In this document: positions 53,530 through 60,835 of the stretch, one piece after another | How the letters are laid out: every line of letters begins with the position of its first letter | Numbering within the stretch: the first letter of the stretch is position 1 | Source: M3007 sp046160345 | GTDB taxonomy: Bacteria; Bacteroidota; Bacteroidia; Chitinophagales; Saprospiraceae | NCBI GenBank assembly: GCA_046160345.1 | Contig: JBJXGO010000027.1 | Location: forward strand, 1 to 64,000 | DNA: 64,000 nucleotides | Direction of reading: 5' to 3' | Program-made: the position numbers and the translations under genes | The notes under the pieces: model-generated | The model's input: the letters and a program-made list of their open reading frames with translations, nothing else | What the model was told of the DNA's origin: nothing | The model's database searches: none

Positions 53530-54009
53530 ATGTCAAATTACACATACCTGACACAGGGTGGTTACGACAAACTAAAAGCAGAACTGGAAGAACTAAAAAC
53601 CAAAGGCAGGCAAGAAGCAGCAATTGCCATTGCCGAAGCACGCGCCCAAGGCGATCTTTCAGAAAATGCTGAATACGATGCTGCGAAAAATGCTCAAGGA
53701 CTGCTGGAGCTTAAAATAAATGAATTGGAAACCATCTTTTCCACAGCTCGCATCATTGATGAAAGCTTGTTGGACGATTCCAAGGTTGCCATTCTTTCCA
53801 ATGTCACCATCAAAAACCTTAAAACCGGCAAAAACATGACCTATAAACTGGTGTCAGAAACAGAAGCCGATGCAAAGCAGATGAAAATATCGGTCACTTC
53901 GCCCATTGGGCACGGACTGCTGGGCAAAACTAAAGGCGAGATCGCAAGGGTGGAAACCCCCGGAGGTGCCATGGAATTCGAAGTGGTGGACATCACTATT
54001 GGAGGTTAA
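53530..54009 (+). CDS. greA: transcription elongation factor GreA
   Basis: The 159-residue protein has the N-terminal coiled coil with the acidic tip (YLTQGGYDKLKAELEELKTK, ARAQGDLSENAEYDAAKNAQGLLELKINELE), and the C-terminal FKBP-like domain (SPIGHGLLGKTKGEIARVETPGGAMEFEVVDI). It rescues backtracked RNA polymerase by stimulating transcript cleavage. Length is normal. Its leader contains a promoter followed by an intrinsic terminator, and a second hairpin terminator follows the stop codon. Confidence 0.97.
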   Translation: MSNYTYLTQGGYDKLKAELEELKTKGRQEAAIAIAEARAQGDLSENAEYDAAKNAQGLLELKINELETIFSTARIIDESLLDDSKVAILSNVTIKNLKTGKNMTYKLVSETEADAKQMKISVTSPIGHGLLGKTKGEIARVETPGGAMEFEVVDITIGG

Positions 54010-54042
54010 GACGCCTCAATTACCTTTATTGAATTACTTTCG

Positions 54043-54080
54043 AATCGCCGAGGCTCCAACATGAACCTCGGCGATTTACT
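54043..54080 (+). terminator. intrinsic terminator of greA overlapping the next promoter
   Basis: Perfect 11-bp stem AATCGCCGAGG (54043-54053) / CCTCGGCGATT (54066-54076) with a 12-nt loop; the downstream tract TTACTTTT is interrupted. The same tract is part of the -7 box of the following gene. Confidence 0.75.
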
Positions 54081-54084
54081 TTTG
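54077..54084 (+). promoter_or_regulatory. -7 box directly before the PaaI-like gene
   Basis: TACTTTTG fits TAnnTTTG and ends 5 nt before ATG 54090, predicting a nearly leaderless transcript. It starts on the base after the greA terminator stem. Confidence 0.5.
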
Positions 54085-54089
54085 CACTA

Positions 54090-54494
54090 ATGTCGCCACT
54101 CGAAATATTCCATAAAATGTACGACAAGGACCCGTTCAGCAAATGGCTGGGCGCGGAACTCCTGTCGATCGGAGAGGGTACTTGCACACTCCGCATGACC
54201 GTCCGGGCCGAAATGCTCAACGGATTCGGAGTAGCACACGGGGGTATCACCTTTGCCCTGGCAGATAGCGCTTTCGCATTTGCCTGCAACTCTCGTGGAC
54301 GGCACACGGTTTCCATTCATTGTACAGTAGAACACGTAGCTCCGGTCTTTGAAGGCGATGTGCTCACTGCCGAGGCACGGGAAGAGAATCTTGGAAAATC
54401 TATTTCAAATTACGCCATCTCAGTCACCAAACAAGACGGTTCGCCAGTGGCTTTCTTTCGGGGTGTTGCATATAGGAAGCATCAGGAGTGGTAA
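54090..54494 (+). CDS. paaI: PaaI-type hotdog thioesterase
   Basis: The 134-residue hotdog-fold protein matches PaaI: MTVRAEMLNGFGVAHGGITFALADSAFAFACNSRG contains the family block with HGG and the catalytic Asp of LADSAF, followed by SIHCTVEHVAPVFEGDVLTAEA. In phenylacetate catabolism PaaI clears hydroxyphenylacetyl-CoA. No phenylacetate oxygenase genes are present; with the distant PaaH-like gene it hints that the organism has a paa pathway encoded elsewhere. Confidence 0.88.
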   Translation: MSPLEIFHKMYDKDPFSKWLGAELLSIGEGTCTLRMTVRAEMLNGFGVAHGGITFALADSAFAFACNSRGRHTVSIHCTVEHVAPVFEGDVLTAEAREENLGKSISNYAISVTKQDGSPVAFFRGVAYRKHQEW

Positions 54495-54536
54495 ACCTCG
54501 GAGGTCTACGTAGACCTTGGAGGTCTACCATACAAC

Positions 54537-57500
54537 TTACCGATTCAATAGCACTTTTTGACGCGTAATCCGCCCCTGCTTCGATTCCGCTTCCAGTAAA
54601 TAAACCCCAGGGGTTAAATTGCTTACGTTGAAAAAGCCCGCCACTTCATCTACGGACTCCTCCGAATATTTGGACGACAATATTTCCCGACCAAAAATAT
54701 CCAGAAGCCTGATAGTAGCCGGGCCATTTGCTTCGAACTTGAAGTACAGGTTTCCCTTTACTGGATTGGGCCAAACCCGGAGCGTATGGAGAATGTCAAT
54801 TTGTTCCTCGGTGCCAACACTTCCGCAATTTGGGTCATATTCCTGGCCGGGTGAGCCACCCAGACACCCCGCAAACCAATTTTCCACGGCATTCAAATTG
54901 GCATCAATGCTTTCATTTTCAAGCGTGTAGCCATTGCCGTCCGGTCCATCTGGCCAAGGCTCGGCATCATCAAAACACAGACTAAGGTAAAGTCGACCAT
55001 CCAGAGCGTACAACTGCACCATATCGCCATTGCCGTTCAGTCCAAAGCCAAGCGGTCCGGTTTTGTTACTTATATTGGGAAATTGTATGCTGAATTTTGC
55101 TTCGTCCTGCACAAAAACGTGATAGCCATTTGGGGGCAAGATCGTCCCCAGCGGGATTTCAAAAGAATTTCCGTTGCCATCCCTGATTTCCCACCCGGCA
55201 AGATCTAAGGGGGCATTGGTCCGATTGAAGAGTTCGATCCAATCACCTGCATCTGCATTCGTTGCCGAATTGTAGTTTATTTCCGTGACGGTGGGCACTT
55301 CCAAACAGGCTGAATATGTTGCCCCGGGAGAACCTCCAACGCAACCCGCAAACCAGGATTCAGGCAAGTTCGGAACCATGCCGGTATCGGCACGCTCCAG
55401 GGTTCCGCCAAATCCATCGGCGGTACAAGGCCAGGGCTTTGTATCCTTGAAAACGAAAGCTTCCAGTTCGGTGCCGTTTCGGTCAAACAAATGCAATTCA
55501 TCTCCTTCGTTGTCGAGATTGAAAGGCAAAGCCACATTCAACACATTGCTTACAACCGGATTTTCAGCCATAAACCGGGAGAGATTTTCGGCTAAAACCA
55601 AATGTCCGTTGGGCGGCAAAGTTGTTCCGGTAGGCAAAACGAATTGGTGGTACCAATCCTTGTCGCGCAGGCTAAAGTCTGAAAGGTCGAGTAAAGAACT
55701 GCCTTCGTTCCGAATCTCCAGCCAGTCGCCCGCATTGCGCGTGGGGTCTGAATTGTAGTTTATCTCGCTGATCTTCAAGGCAATATTCTGCGATGTGCCT
55801 ACGAAATTTGCGGTAAAGCTGGTATTTGCCGGAACATCAGCAGTAAAACTTTGCCCGGCCAAGTTCCCGATATTCGGGTTGGCTGACCAACTCGTGAAGG
55901 CATAGCCGGGGTTTGGGATCGCTGTTACGGTCACAGCATTGCCGTGGAAATAAATGCCGGTCCAGGGAAGATCTTGCGGCACTACGGTGGAGATTTTGAT
56001 GGTGCCGGCACCCAGTGGATTTGCCTGCAAAGTGATGCTTACCTCCTGGTCAAGTTGAAAATTGTCAACAATGTGCTGGCGCTGATTGGCAGGTCTCTGG
56101 GAATAAAAGTCTTTGAGCCCCTGCACGGCATTGCTCCAATGGTTGAGATCGCCGGTACCCCATCGCTGGTTGTGGCGGTTTATCTCGGGACCCAATTCAG
56201 CAGCATTGGTGTTGACCAAAGCGTGGGCGCGGGCAGGTAAAAAAGAAGTGTTCATCAAATCTGCAAACCGATTGATGAAGTAGCGGCGGTATTCGGTGTT
56301 GTCGAGCAAACTGCGTAGCATTTTCCCGTAGCGTGAGTTGTTTCCAAGGGTAGTGCCCAAAACATCACAACCCGCACATCCTGATGCATTGCCTGAAGAG
56401 TACGATACATCCCAGAGGATAAATTTCCAGGGGGCATTTTTTTCTGTTTTAAACAGGCGTATGTTGTTGTAATAATCTTGAAGCCAATCGGTGCTGGCTA
56501 CAAAGACCTCGGTGATGATATAATCAGCAAAATTGTCTAGATCAAGCAGTTGTGAAGCCTTTTGAAAATTTGCCGCAACACTCAGGTCATTGTTTGATAT
56601 GAAGTTGGACATAGATTCAAAATCATCAATTGTCCCTGTTTCGGCTTCGTCCAGGGTGGTGCCAGCATTCAGGTTAAAATAGGTTTTTACCATGTTCACC
56701 GAGTCAGGGTCTGCCCCATAATTGTCTCTAACAAAATAATTATCCAAGCGCTCCCGGGCGACGTAGTGACCCCAGTATTGACCGTTGATGAAACCAATTA
56801 CGTTTTGGTACGATGCCCGCCCCGCGTGGGTAGGCGCAGCCAATTCATTCACGATCCGGTCGCGCATTCGGGCACTGGTCCAGTCGTCATCTTCATTTCT
56901 GATGCGGAATGAGCGGTATTTTTCTATCGGTTTGTCTGGCGAAAAAAGAGGGTACTCGATCTCGCCCAGAGAGCCGTAATCCTCATCTGTGTCGAACTGA
57001 AGACTTTTTTGTGGGAAACCCACGGACCAGTTGCCCACTACATAGCCTGCAAACTCCCCCTCGAATTGTTTTTGTTTGTTTTTGTCAAAATATTGCAGGC
57101 TCACCACACCCTTGCGGGAATAGTTGTCATAAACTTCAGTAAAATCCTGGGGCGAAATGGTGACCGAAACGACCGGAAGCGTTACATCCTCATTGATAAA
57201 ATAAGTAGCCGTCTCTGTTGCGCTGGGCAATTTGAAGGCCTCGAACGCTCTGGCGCGAAGCACTGTGTTTTGGCTCGCGACAATTGGGGCAGTATAGAGT
57301 GTGGAGCTGGTGTTTGGCACGCTTCCATCGATGGTATAGCGGATCTCGCCAACGCCCGTGATGCCCACATTTTGGTTTCCCGAATAAAAACCCGCCGAAA
57401 GTGTGAAGGAAGGCATTTCAGCATAACTGTTCTGACAATCAAAGCCGTTGGCCGTGGTTGGCGTTGGCGTTGCGGTTGTACACCAATCGCCCTCGTCGTT

Positions 57501-58526
57501 GATGCGCATCAAGCTGTGGCCAGGCTGAAGTTGTACCATGGAAACAGAATCTACCAGATTCCCTAACTCGTCGAAGAGTACAATTTTTTCTGAAAAATTG
57601 ATTTTAAAATCAGTGTGCAGATTTCCATTGAAACCGTTACCAGGGTTGAACCACGGAGGCGTTGGGCCATATAATTGTGCGGAAGTCCCAATGCCAAAAT
57701 GCAGCCATGTGCGGGCTGAAAGATCGCTGGAGTTGGTGGCAGTATTGTGTATTTCTACGGCCAATACGTTTTGTCCCTGTTGTAGTAACACAGCCAATGC
57801 TGCCTGGTCCAGGGTAAATGCCTCAGGAAGCGCAGCGTTGTTGTAAAAAGTAGCCTCATGTTCGCCAACCAGGGTATTCCAATTTGGCTGACCGCTTACG
57901 GTGCTGCTGCGGGCTATTTCCTGCCCGTTGAGGTATGCGATGAAGCCGTCGTCATAATCCATGCTGAGCACTGCGCGAATGATTTGGCTCAAATCTGGCA
58001 CATCGAAAATTCGGCGGTAGTAAACCGAAAGTGTGCCATTTGGCACTACGGTGCCGTCGTCGCCATCGGCATAGCCAAAACCGCCCGGTCCACTGGCCCA
58101 GGCTGAATCATCGAATCCAAGGGTGTTCCAATCAGCGGGCGGATTGCTGGTGCCGATTCGGTAGCGCCAAGTGTTGCCTTCGTAAACGGCTGTTTCCCAA
58201 TGATCTATACTACCTGGCGGCACCATAGAAGAGCCTCGGTTTTTGCCGGAGGCGAACACCAGTAGTCGCTCACCGGGGTCCAGGCTTAGCTCTGGCAGCA
58301 GCCATCGCTGGGCTTTCGACCCATCGCTGAGACCCCATCCAAGGAAATTGGTTGCTTGAGTCCCACCGTTCCTGATCTCAATCCAGTCGGGCCGGTCGCC
58401 ATCTTCGTCCTGGATCTGTCCCGTGTTGGTAGGGGCGATTTCGGTGAGGCGAATTTGTGCGGATAAGGAGCATGTGAAGCTCAGCGCGAGGAGTATGAGT
58501 GTGTGTTGTATGAATACCTTTTTCAT
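54537..58526 (-). CDS. CotH kinase/lamin-tail domain T9SS cell-surface protein
   Basis: The 1329-residue protein has a signal peptide, a lamin-tail domain (about 25-75, IRLTEIAPTNTGQIQDEDGD), a beta-sandwich with exported-enzyme look (WRYRIGTSNPPADWNTLGFDDSAW), a chitobiase-like C-terminal module (about 385-450, IRYTIDGSVPNTSSTLY), a CotH kinase domain (about 480-790: EYPLFSPDKPIEKYRSFRIRN, GQYWGHYVARERLDNYF, KFILWDVSYSSG), a bacterial repeat (VTVTAIPNPGYAFTSW), two more lamin-tail domains (EINYNSDPTRNAGDWLEI; EINYNSATNADAGDWIEL), and a T9SS type A sorting domain (VWPNPVKGNLYFKF ... KVLLNR). CotH relatives phosphorylate proteins in spore coats; activity here is unproven. Confidence 0.85.
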   Translation of the reverse strand: MKKVFIQHTLILLALSFTCSLSAQIRLTEIAPTNTGQIQDEDGDRPDWIEIRNGGTQATNFLGWGLSDGSKAQRWLLPELSLDPGERLLVFASGKNRGSSMVPPGSIDHWETAVYEGNTWRYRIGTSNPPADWNTLGFDDSAWASGPGGFGYADGDDGTVVPNGTLSVYYRRIFDVPDLSQIIRAVLSMDYDDGFIAYLNGQEIARSSTVSGQPNWNTLVGEHEATFYNNAALPEAFTLDQAALAVLLQQGQNVLAVEIHNTATNSSDLSARTWLHFGIGTSAQLYGPTPPWFNPGNGFNGNLHTDFKINFSEKIVLFDELGNLVDSVSMVQLQPGHSLMRINDEGDWCTTATPTPTTANGFDCQNSYAEMPSFTLSAGFYSGNQNVGITGVGEIRYTIDGSVPNTSSTLYTAPIVASQNTVLRARAFEAFKLPSATETATYFINEDVTLPVVSVTISPQDFTEVYDNYSRKGVVSLQYFDKNKQKQFEGEFAGYVVGNWSVGFPQKSLQFDTDEDYGSLGEIEYPLFSPDKPIEKYRSFRIRNEDDDWTSARMRDRIVNELAAPTHAGRASYQNVIGFINGQYWGHYVARERLDNYFVRDNYGADPDSVNMVKTYFNLNAGTTLDEAETGTIDDFESMSNFISNNDLSVAANFQKASQLLDLDNFADYIITEVFVASTDWLQDYYNNIRLFKTEKNAPWKFILWDVSYSSGNASGCAGCDVLGTTLGNNSRYGKMLRSLLDNTEYRRYFINRFADLMNTSFLPARAHALVNTNAAELGPEINRHNQRWGTGDLNHWSNAVQGLKDFYSQRPANQRQHIVDNFQLDQEVSITLQANPLGAGTIKISTVVPQDLPWTGIYFHGNAVTVTAIPNPGYAFTSWSANPNIGNLAGQSFTADVPANTSFTANFVGTSQNIALKISEINYNSDPTRNAGDWLEIRNEGSSLLDLSDFSLRDKDWYHQFVLPTGTTLPPNGHLVLAENLSRFMAENPVVSNVLNVALPFNLDNEGDELHLFDRNGTELEAFVFKDTKPWPCTADGFGGTLERADTGMVPNLPESWFAGCVGGSPGATYSACLEVPTVTEINYNSATNADAGDWIELFNRTNAPLDLAGWEIRDGNGNSFEIPLGTILPPNGYHVFVQDEAKFSIQFPNISNKTGPLGFGLNGNGDMVQLYALDGRLYLSLCFDDAEPWPDGPDGNGYTLENESIDANLNAVENWFAGCLGGSPGQEYDPNCGSVGTEEQIDILHTLRVWPNPVKGNLYFKFEANGPATIRLLDIFGREILSSKYSEESVDEVAGFFNVSNLTPGVYLLEAESKQGRITRQKVLLNR

Positions 58527-58685
58527 GATAAACGGCGGTGCTATTTGTTGGGGCTAATATACGCTGGACCTTTGTGGTGGAGTCTCTTAAATGGTGGTGT
58601 TTCTTAAGTGGTATGGTCTTTTAGGCCATAGGGACAAGGGGCGTTTATGCCTCTAAGTATGCGTTTCTGTACCATTTTTCCCGGT

Positions 58686-58774
58686 AGTGAGGGCCTGCGT
58701 TCGGGTAAGTATCCCGGAACTCCGTTCCGGGAGTTTCGTCCCCGGAACGGAGTTCCGGGGTACATGCCCTCACT
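58686..58774. repeat. compound GC-rich palindrome behind the MazG-like gene
   Basis: CCCGGAACTCCGTTCCGGG (58713-58731) and its exact reverse complement (58741-58759) flank a 9-nt loop. Each arm is itself an 8-bp hairpin (CCCGGAAC/GTTCCGGG). Outer arms AGTGAGGGC (58686-58694) and GCCCTCACT (58766-58774) enclose it, the right one overlapping the MazG-like stop codon. It can fold as one long stem or as a cruciform of two small ones. No T-run. Probably a REP-like element. Confidence 0.85.
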
Positions 58775-59108
58775 TCAACTTCTCATTCCCAGCGTGCCTG
58801 GCTGCATCGCGGCTCGTTTTTTTGTCAAGATTTTTTTGAAGCGCCTCGGTAAGGTCAATACCCGTTTGATTGGCCAGGCAGAGGATCAGAAACAGCACGT
58901 CGGCCATTTCATCGGCGAGTTGGGCCGGGGCATCGGCGGCTAAAGCGGGGTCTTTGAACGACTGTTCACCGTAAAGCCGCGCCATGAGCCGGGCCACTTC
59001 GCCCACTTCTTCCATGAGCAGGGCGGTGTTGGTGAGCTCGGAGTAGTATCGAACACCAATGGTTTTAATCCATTGATCTACCGTAAGTTGGGCTTCTTGA
59101 ATTGTCAT
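58770..59108 (-). CDS. MazG-like nucleotide pyrophosphohydrolase
   Basis: The 112-residue all-alpha protein has the MazG/RS21-C6 metal motifs: E33-E34-x-x-E37 in MEEVGEVARLMARLYGE and E68-x-x-D71 in LADEMADVLFLILCLANQTGIDLTEAL, followed by KNLDKKTSRDAARHA. It hydrolyses (d)NTPs to monophosphates and may clean the nucleotide pool. Length is normal for single-domain forms. It lies between the CotH-type gene and the helicase on the same strand, without tight coupling. Confidence 0.9.
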   Translation of the reverse strand: MTIQEAQLTVDQWIKTIGVRYYSELTNTALLMEEVGEVARLMARLYGEQSFKDPALAADAPAQLADEMADVLFLILCLANQTGIDLTEALQKNLDKKTSRDAARHAGNEKLK

Positions 59109-59202
59109 GATATTTCGTAGAAAGAAGACCTTGTAGATTTTTAAAACCTATGAGGTTTGGACCCTAAAAAATTGTCAGCTCAATGCTCATCTCCGAATAA
59201 TC

Positions 59203-59255
59203 GGCATTTCAGATGTCACCTGCCTCGTGCCTCGGCAGATCACACCTGAAATGCC
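59203..59255 (-). repeat. inverted repeat at the 3' end of the RhlE-type gene
   Basis: GGCATTTCAG (59203-59212) and CTGAAATGCC (59246-59255) form a 10-bp stem that continues with three more pairs after one mismatch. It begins right after the helicase stop codon on the minus strand and may end or stabilise its mRNA. There is no clear T-run. Confidence 0.6.
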
Positions 59256-60566
59256 TCATGCCGCAGGTGCCTGCCCTCCGCCACTGCTTCTGCCACCGCC
59301 GCCGCCGTTCCGCCGCTGTCCGCCGCGATAAGGCTGTTTTTGTCCACCTTCCTTTCGTGGTCCGCCGCCGCCACCTCTCTGGGTTGGCTGCGATCTGCCG
59401 CCGCTGCCTTGGCGCTGCGTGCGTCGCTGTTCAGGTTCTTCTGCGAGCCCGGGTGGAAGTGGCAGCCTGGGTACTTCTTTTCCGATAAGTTTTTCGATGC
59501 GCTTGAGGCGATGAAGGTCGGCGTGGTTAATGAGCGTGAGTGCAGTGCCTTTGCGTTCGGCCCGGGCGGTGCGCCCAATTCGGTGCACATAATCCTCGGC
59601 ATCTCGTGGGGCTTCAAAATTGATCACCAGGTCAATCCCGTCAATATCAATGCCTCTGCTAAGCACATCGGTGGCTACCAGGATGTCAATTTTTTGGTTC
59701 CGATAGTCGAGCATCACTTGTTCGCGCTCGGCTTGTTCCAGGTCACTGCTGATGCGCTCTACGGATAGATTACGGCTTTTGAGTTTTTTGTACAGCTCAT
59801 TGACTGCTAGTTTGCTGGAACAAAAAATAAGGGTTCTTCCGGTCCTGTCCTTTAAGATATCCGTGATAAGTGGTATTTTTTGGCGGTCGCCTACCAGGAA
59901 AACTCCCTGGGTCACTCCTTCTGCCGGCTTTGAAAGCGCCACGCTGACAGTAGCGGGATTTTTAAGCATTGTTTTTGCCAGTTTCATGATCCCGGAGGGC
60001 ATGGTGGCAGAAAAAAGCAGGCTTTGGCGCTGCGGGTTGAGCGATTCGATGATGCGGGTGAGGTCGGGGATAAAGCCCATGTCGAGCATCCGGTCGGCCT
60101 CGTCGAGCACCAGAAAACGCAGTCGTGAGAAGTCAACATAACCCAGGCTCATGTGTGAGAGCAATCGGCCTGGTGTAGCGATCACGATGTCGGCGCCTTT
60201 TTGTAACGCATCACGGCCCTGAGCAAAATCTTTGCCACCGCCACCGCCGTAAATAGCTACCGAAGAAATGCCTGCGAAATACGAATATGCTTCAATGGCC
60301 TGGTCAATCTGCATAGCCAGTTCGCGGGTAGGCACGATGATCAGTGCTTGTGTAAAATCTGCCTCACCTGAAACCATGATCTTGTGCATGATGGGCAGCA
60401 CAAAAGCAGCAGTTTTTCCAGTTCCGGTTTGTGCTGTGCCAATAAGGTCTCTGCCCTCCAGAATGAGGGGAATAGCCTTTTCTTGAATGGGGGTAGCGGT
60501 TTTGAAATTTAGGGCCTCGATGCCATCGAGAACGTCGGGGTGGAGACCAAATTCTGAAAAATCCAA
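59256..60566 (-). CDS. rhlE: DEAD-box RNA helicase, RhlE type
   Basis: The 436-residue protein opens with DFSEFGLHPDVLDGIEALNFKTATPIQEKAIP, Walker A AQTGTGKTAAFVLP, PTRELAMQ, GGGGGK insertion, TPGRLLSH, DEADRMLDMGF, SATMPSG, and C-terminal DVLSRGIDIDGIDLVINF, HRIGRTARAERKGTA. The last 60 residues are an RGG/Gly-Gln-rich tail (QRGGGGGPRKEGGQKQPYRGGQ) that binds RNA non-specifically. The reading frame has no ATG before the conserved start; TTG at 60566 fits best. It differs from the shorter Lys-tailed helicase at 21176. Confidence 0.9.
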   Translation of the reverse strand: MDFSEFGLHPDVLDGIEALNFKTATPIQEKAIPLILEGRDLIGTAQTGTGKTAAFVLPIMHKIMVSGEADFTQALIIVPTRELAMQIDQAIEAYSYFAGISSVAIYGGGGGKDFAQGRDALQKGADIVIATPGRLLSHMSLGYVDFSRLRFLVLDEADRMLDMGFIPDLTRIIESLNPQRQSLLFSATMPSGIMKLAKTMLKNPATVSVALSKPAEGVTQGVFLVGDRQKIPLITDILKDRTGRTLIFCSSKLAVNELYKKLKSRNLSVERISSDLEQAEREQVMLDYRNQKIDILVATDVLSRGIDIDGIDLVINFEAPRDAEDYVHRIGRTARAERKGTALTLINHADLHRLKRIEKLIGKEVPRLPLPPGLAEEPEQRRTQRQGSGGRSQPTQRGGGGGPRKEGGQKQPYRGGQRRNGGGGGRSSGGGQAPAA

Positions 60567-60783
60567 TGAATAAATGGTAAAAGGTGATGTTTAGACGTTT
60601 TGCTTCCGGATTTTGTCTGTCTGCCGGTAGGCTGTGCGACTAAATTCGTGGTGCATTTGGGATTGGCCAAGGTCTATAGTTTGATCGATCAATGTCCAAT
60701 AAAGCGCAAAGGTCGTGAAAATTAGGCAAAGGAACCAAAATGAATGCCAAAACCATATTTCCGTTTGAATAAGCCAATCGCCG

Positions 60784-60791
60784 TATCTTTG
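60784..60791 (+). promoter_or_regulatory. -7 box of the S41 protease gene
   Basis: TATCTTTG fits TAnnTTTG; a TTTG lies 16 nt upstream, somewhat close. The ATG at 60836 follows 44 nt later. Confidence 0.5.
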
Positions 60792-60835
60792 TCGTCCAAC
60801 CCCGAATTTGAAAATCAAAGGCATACCATACATAC

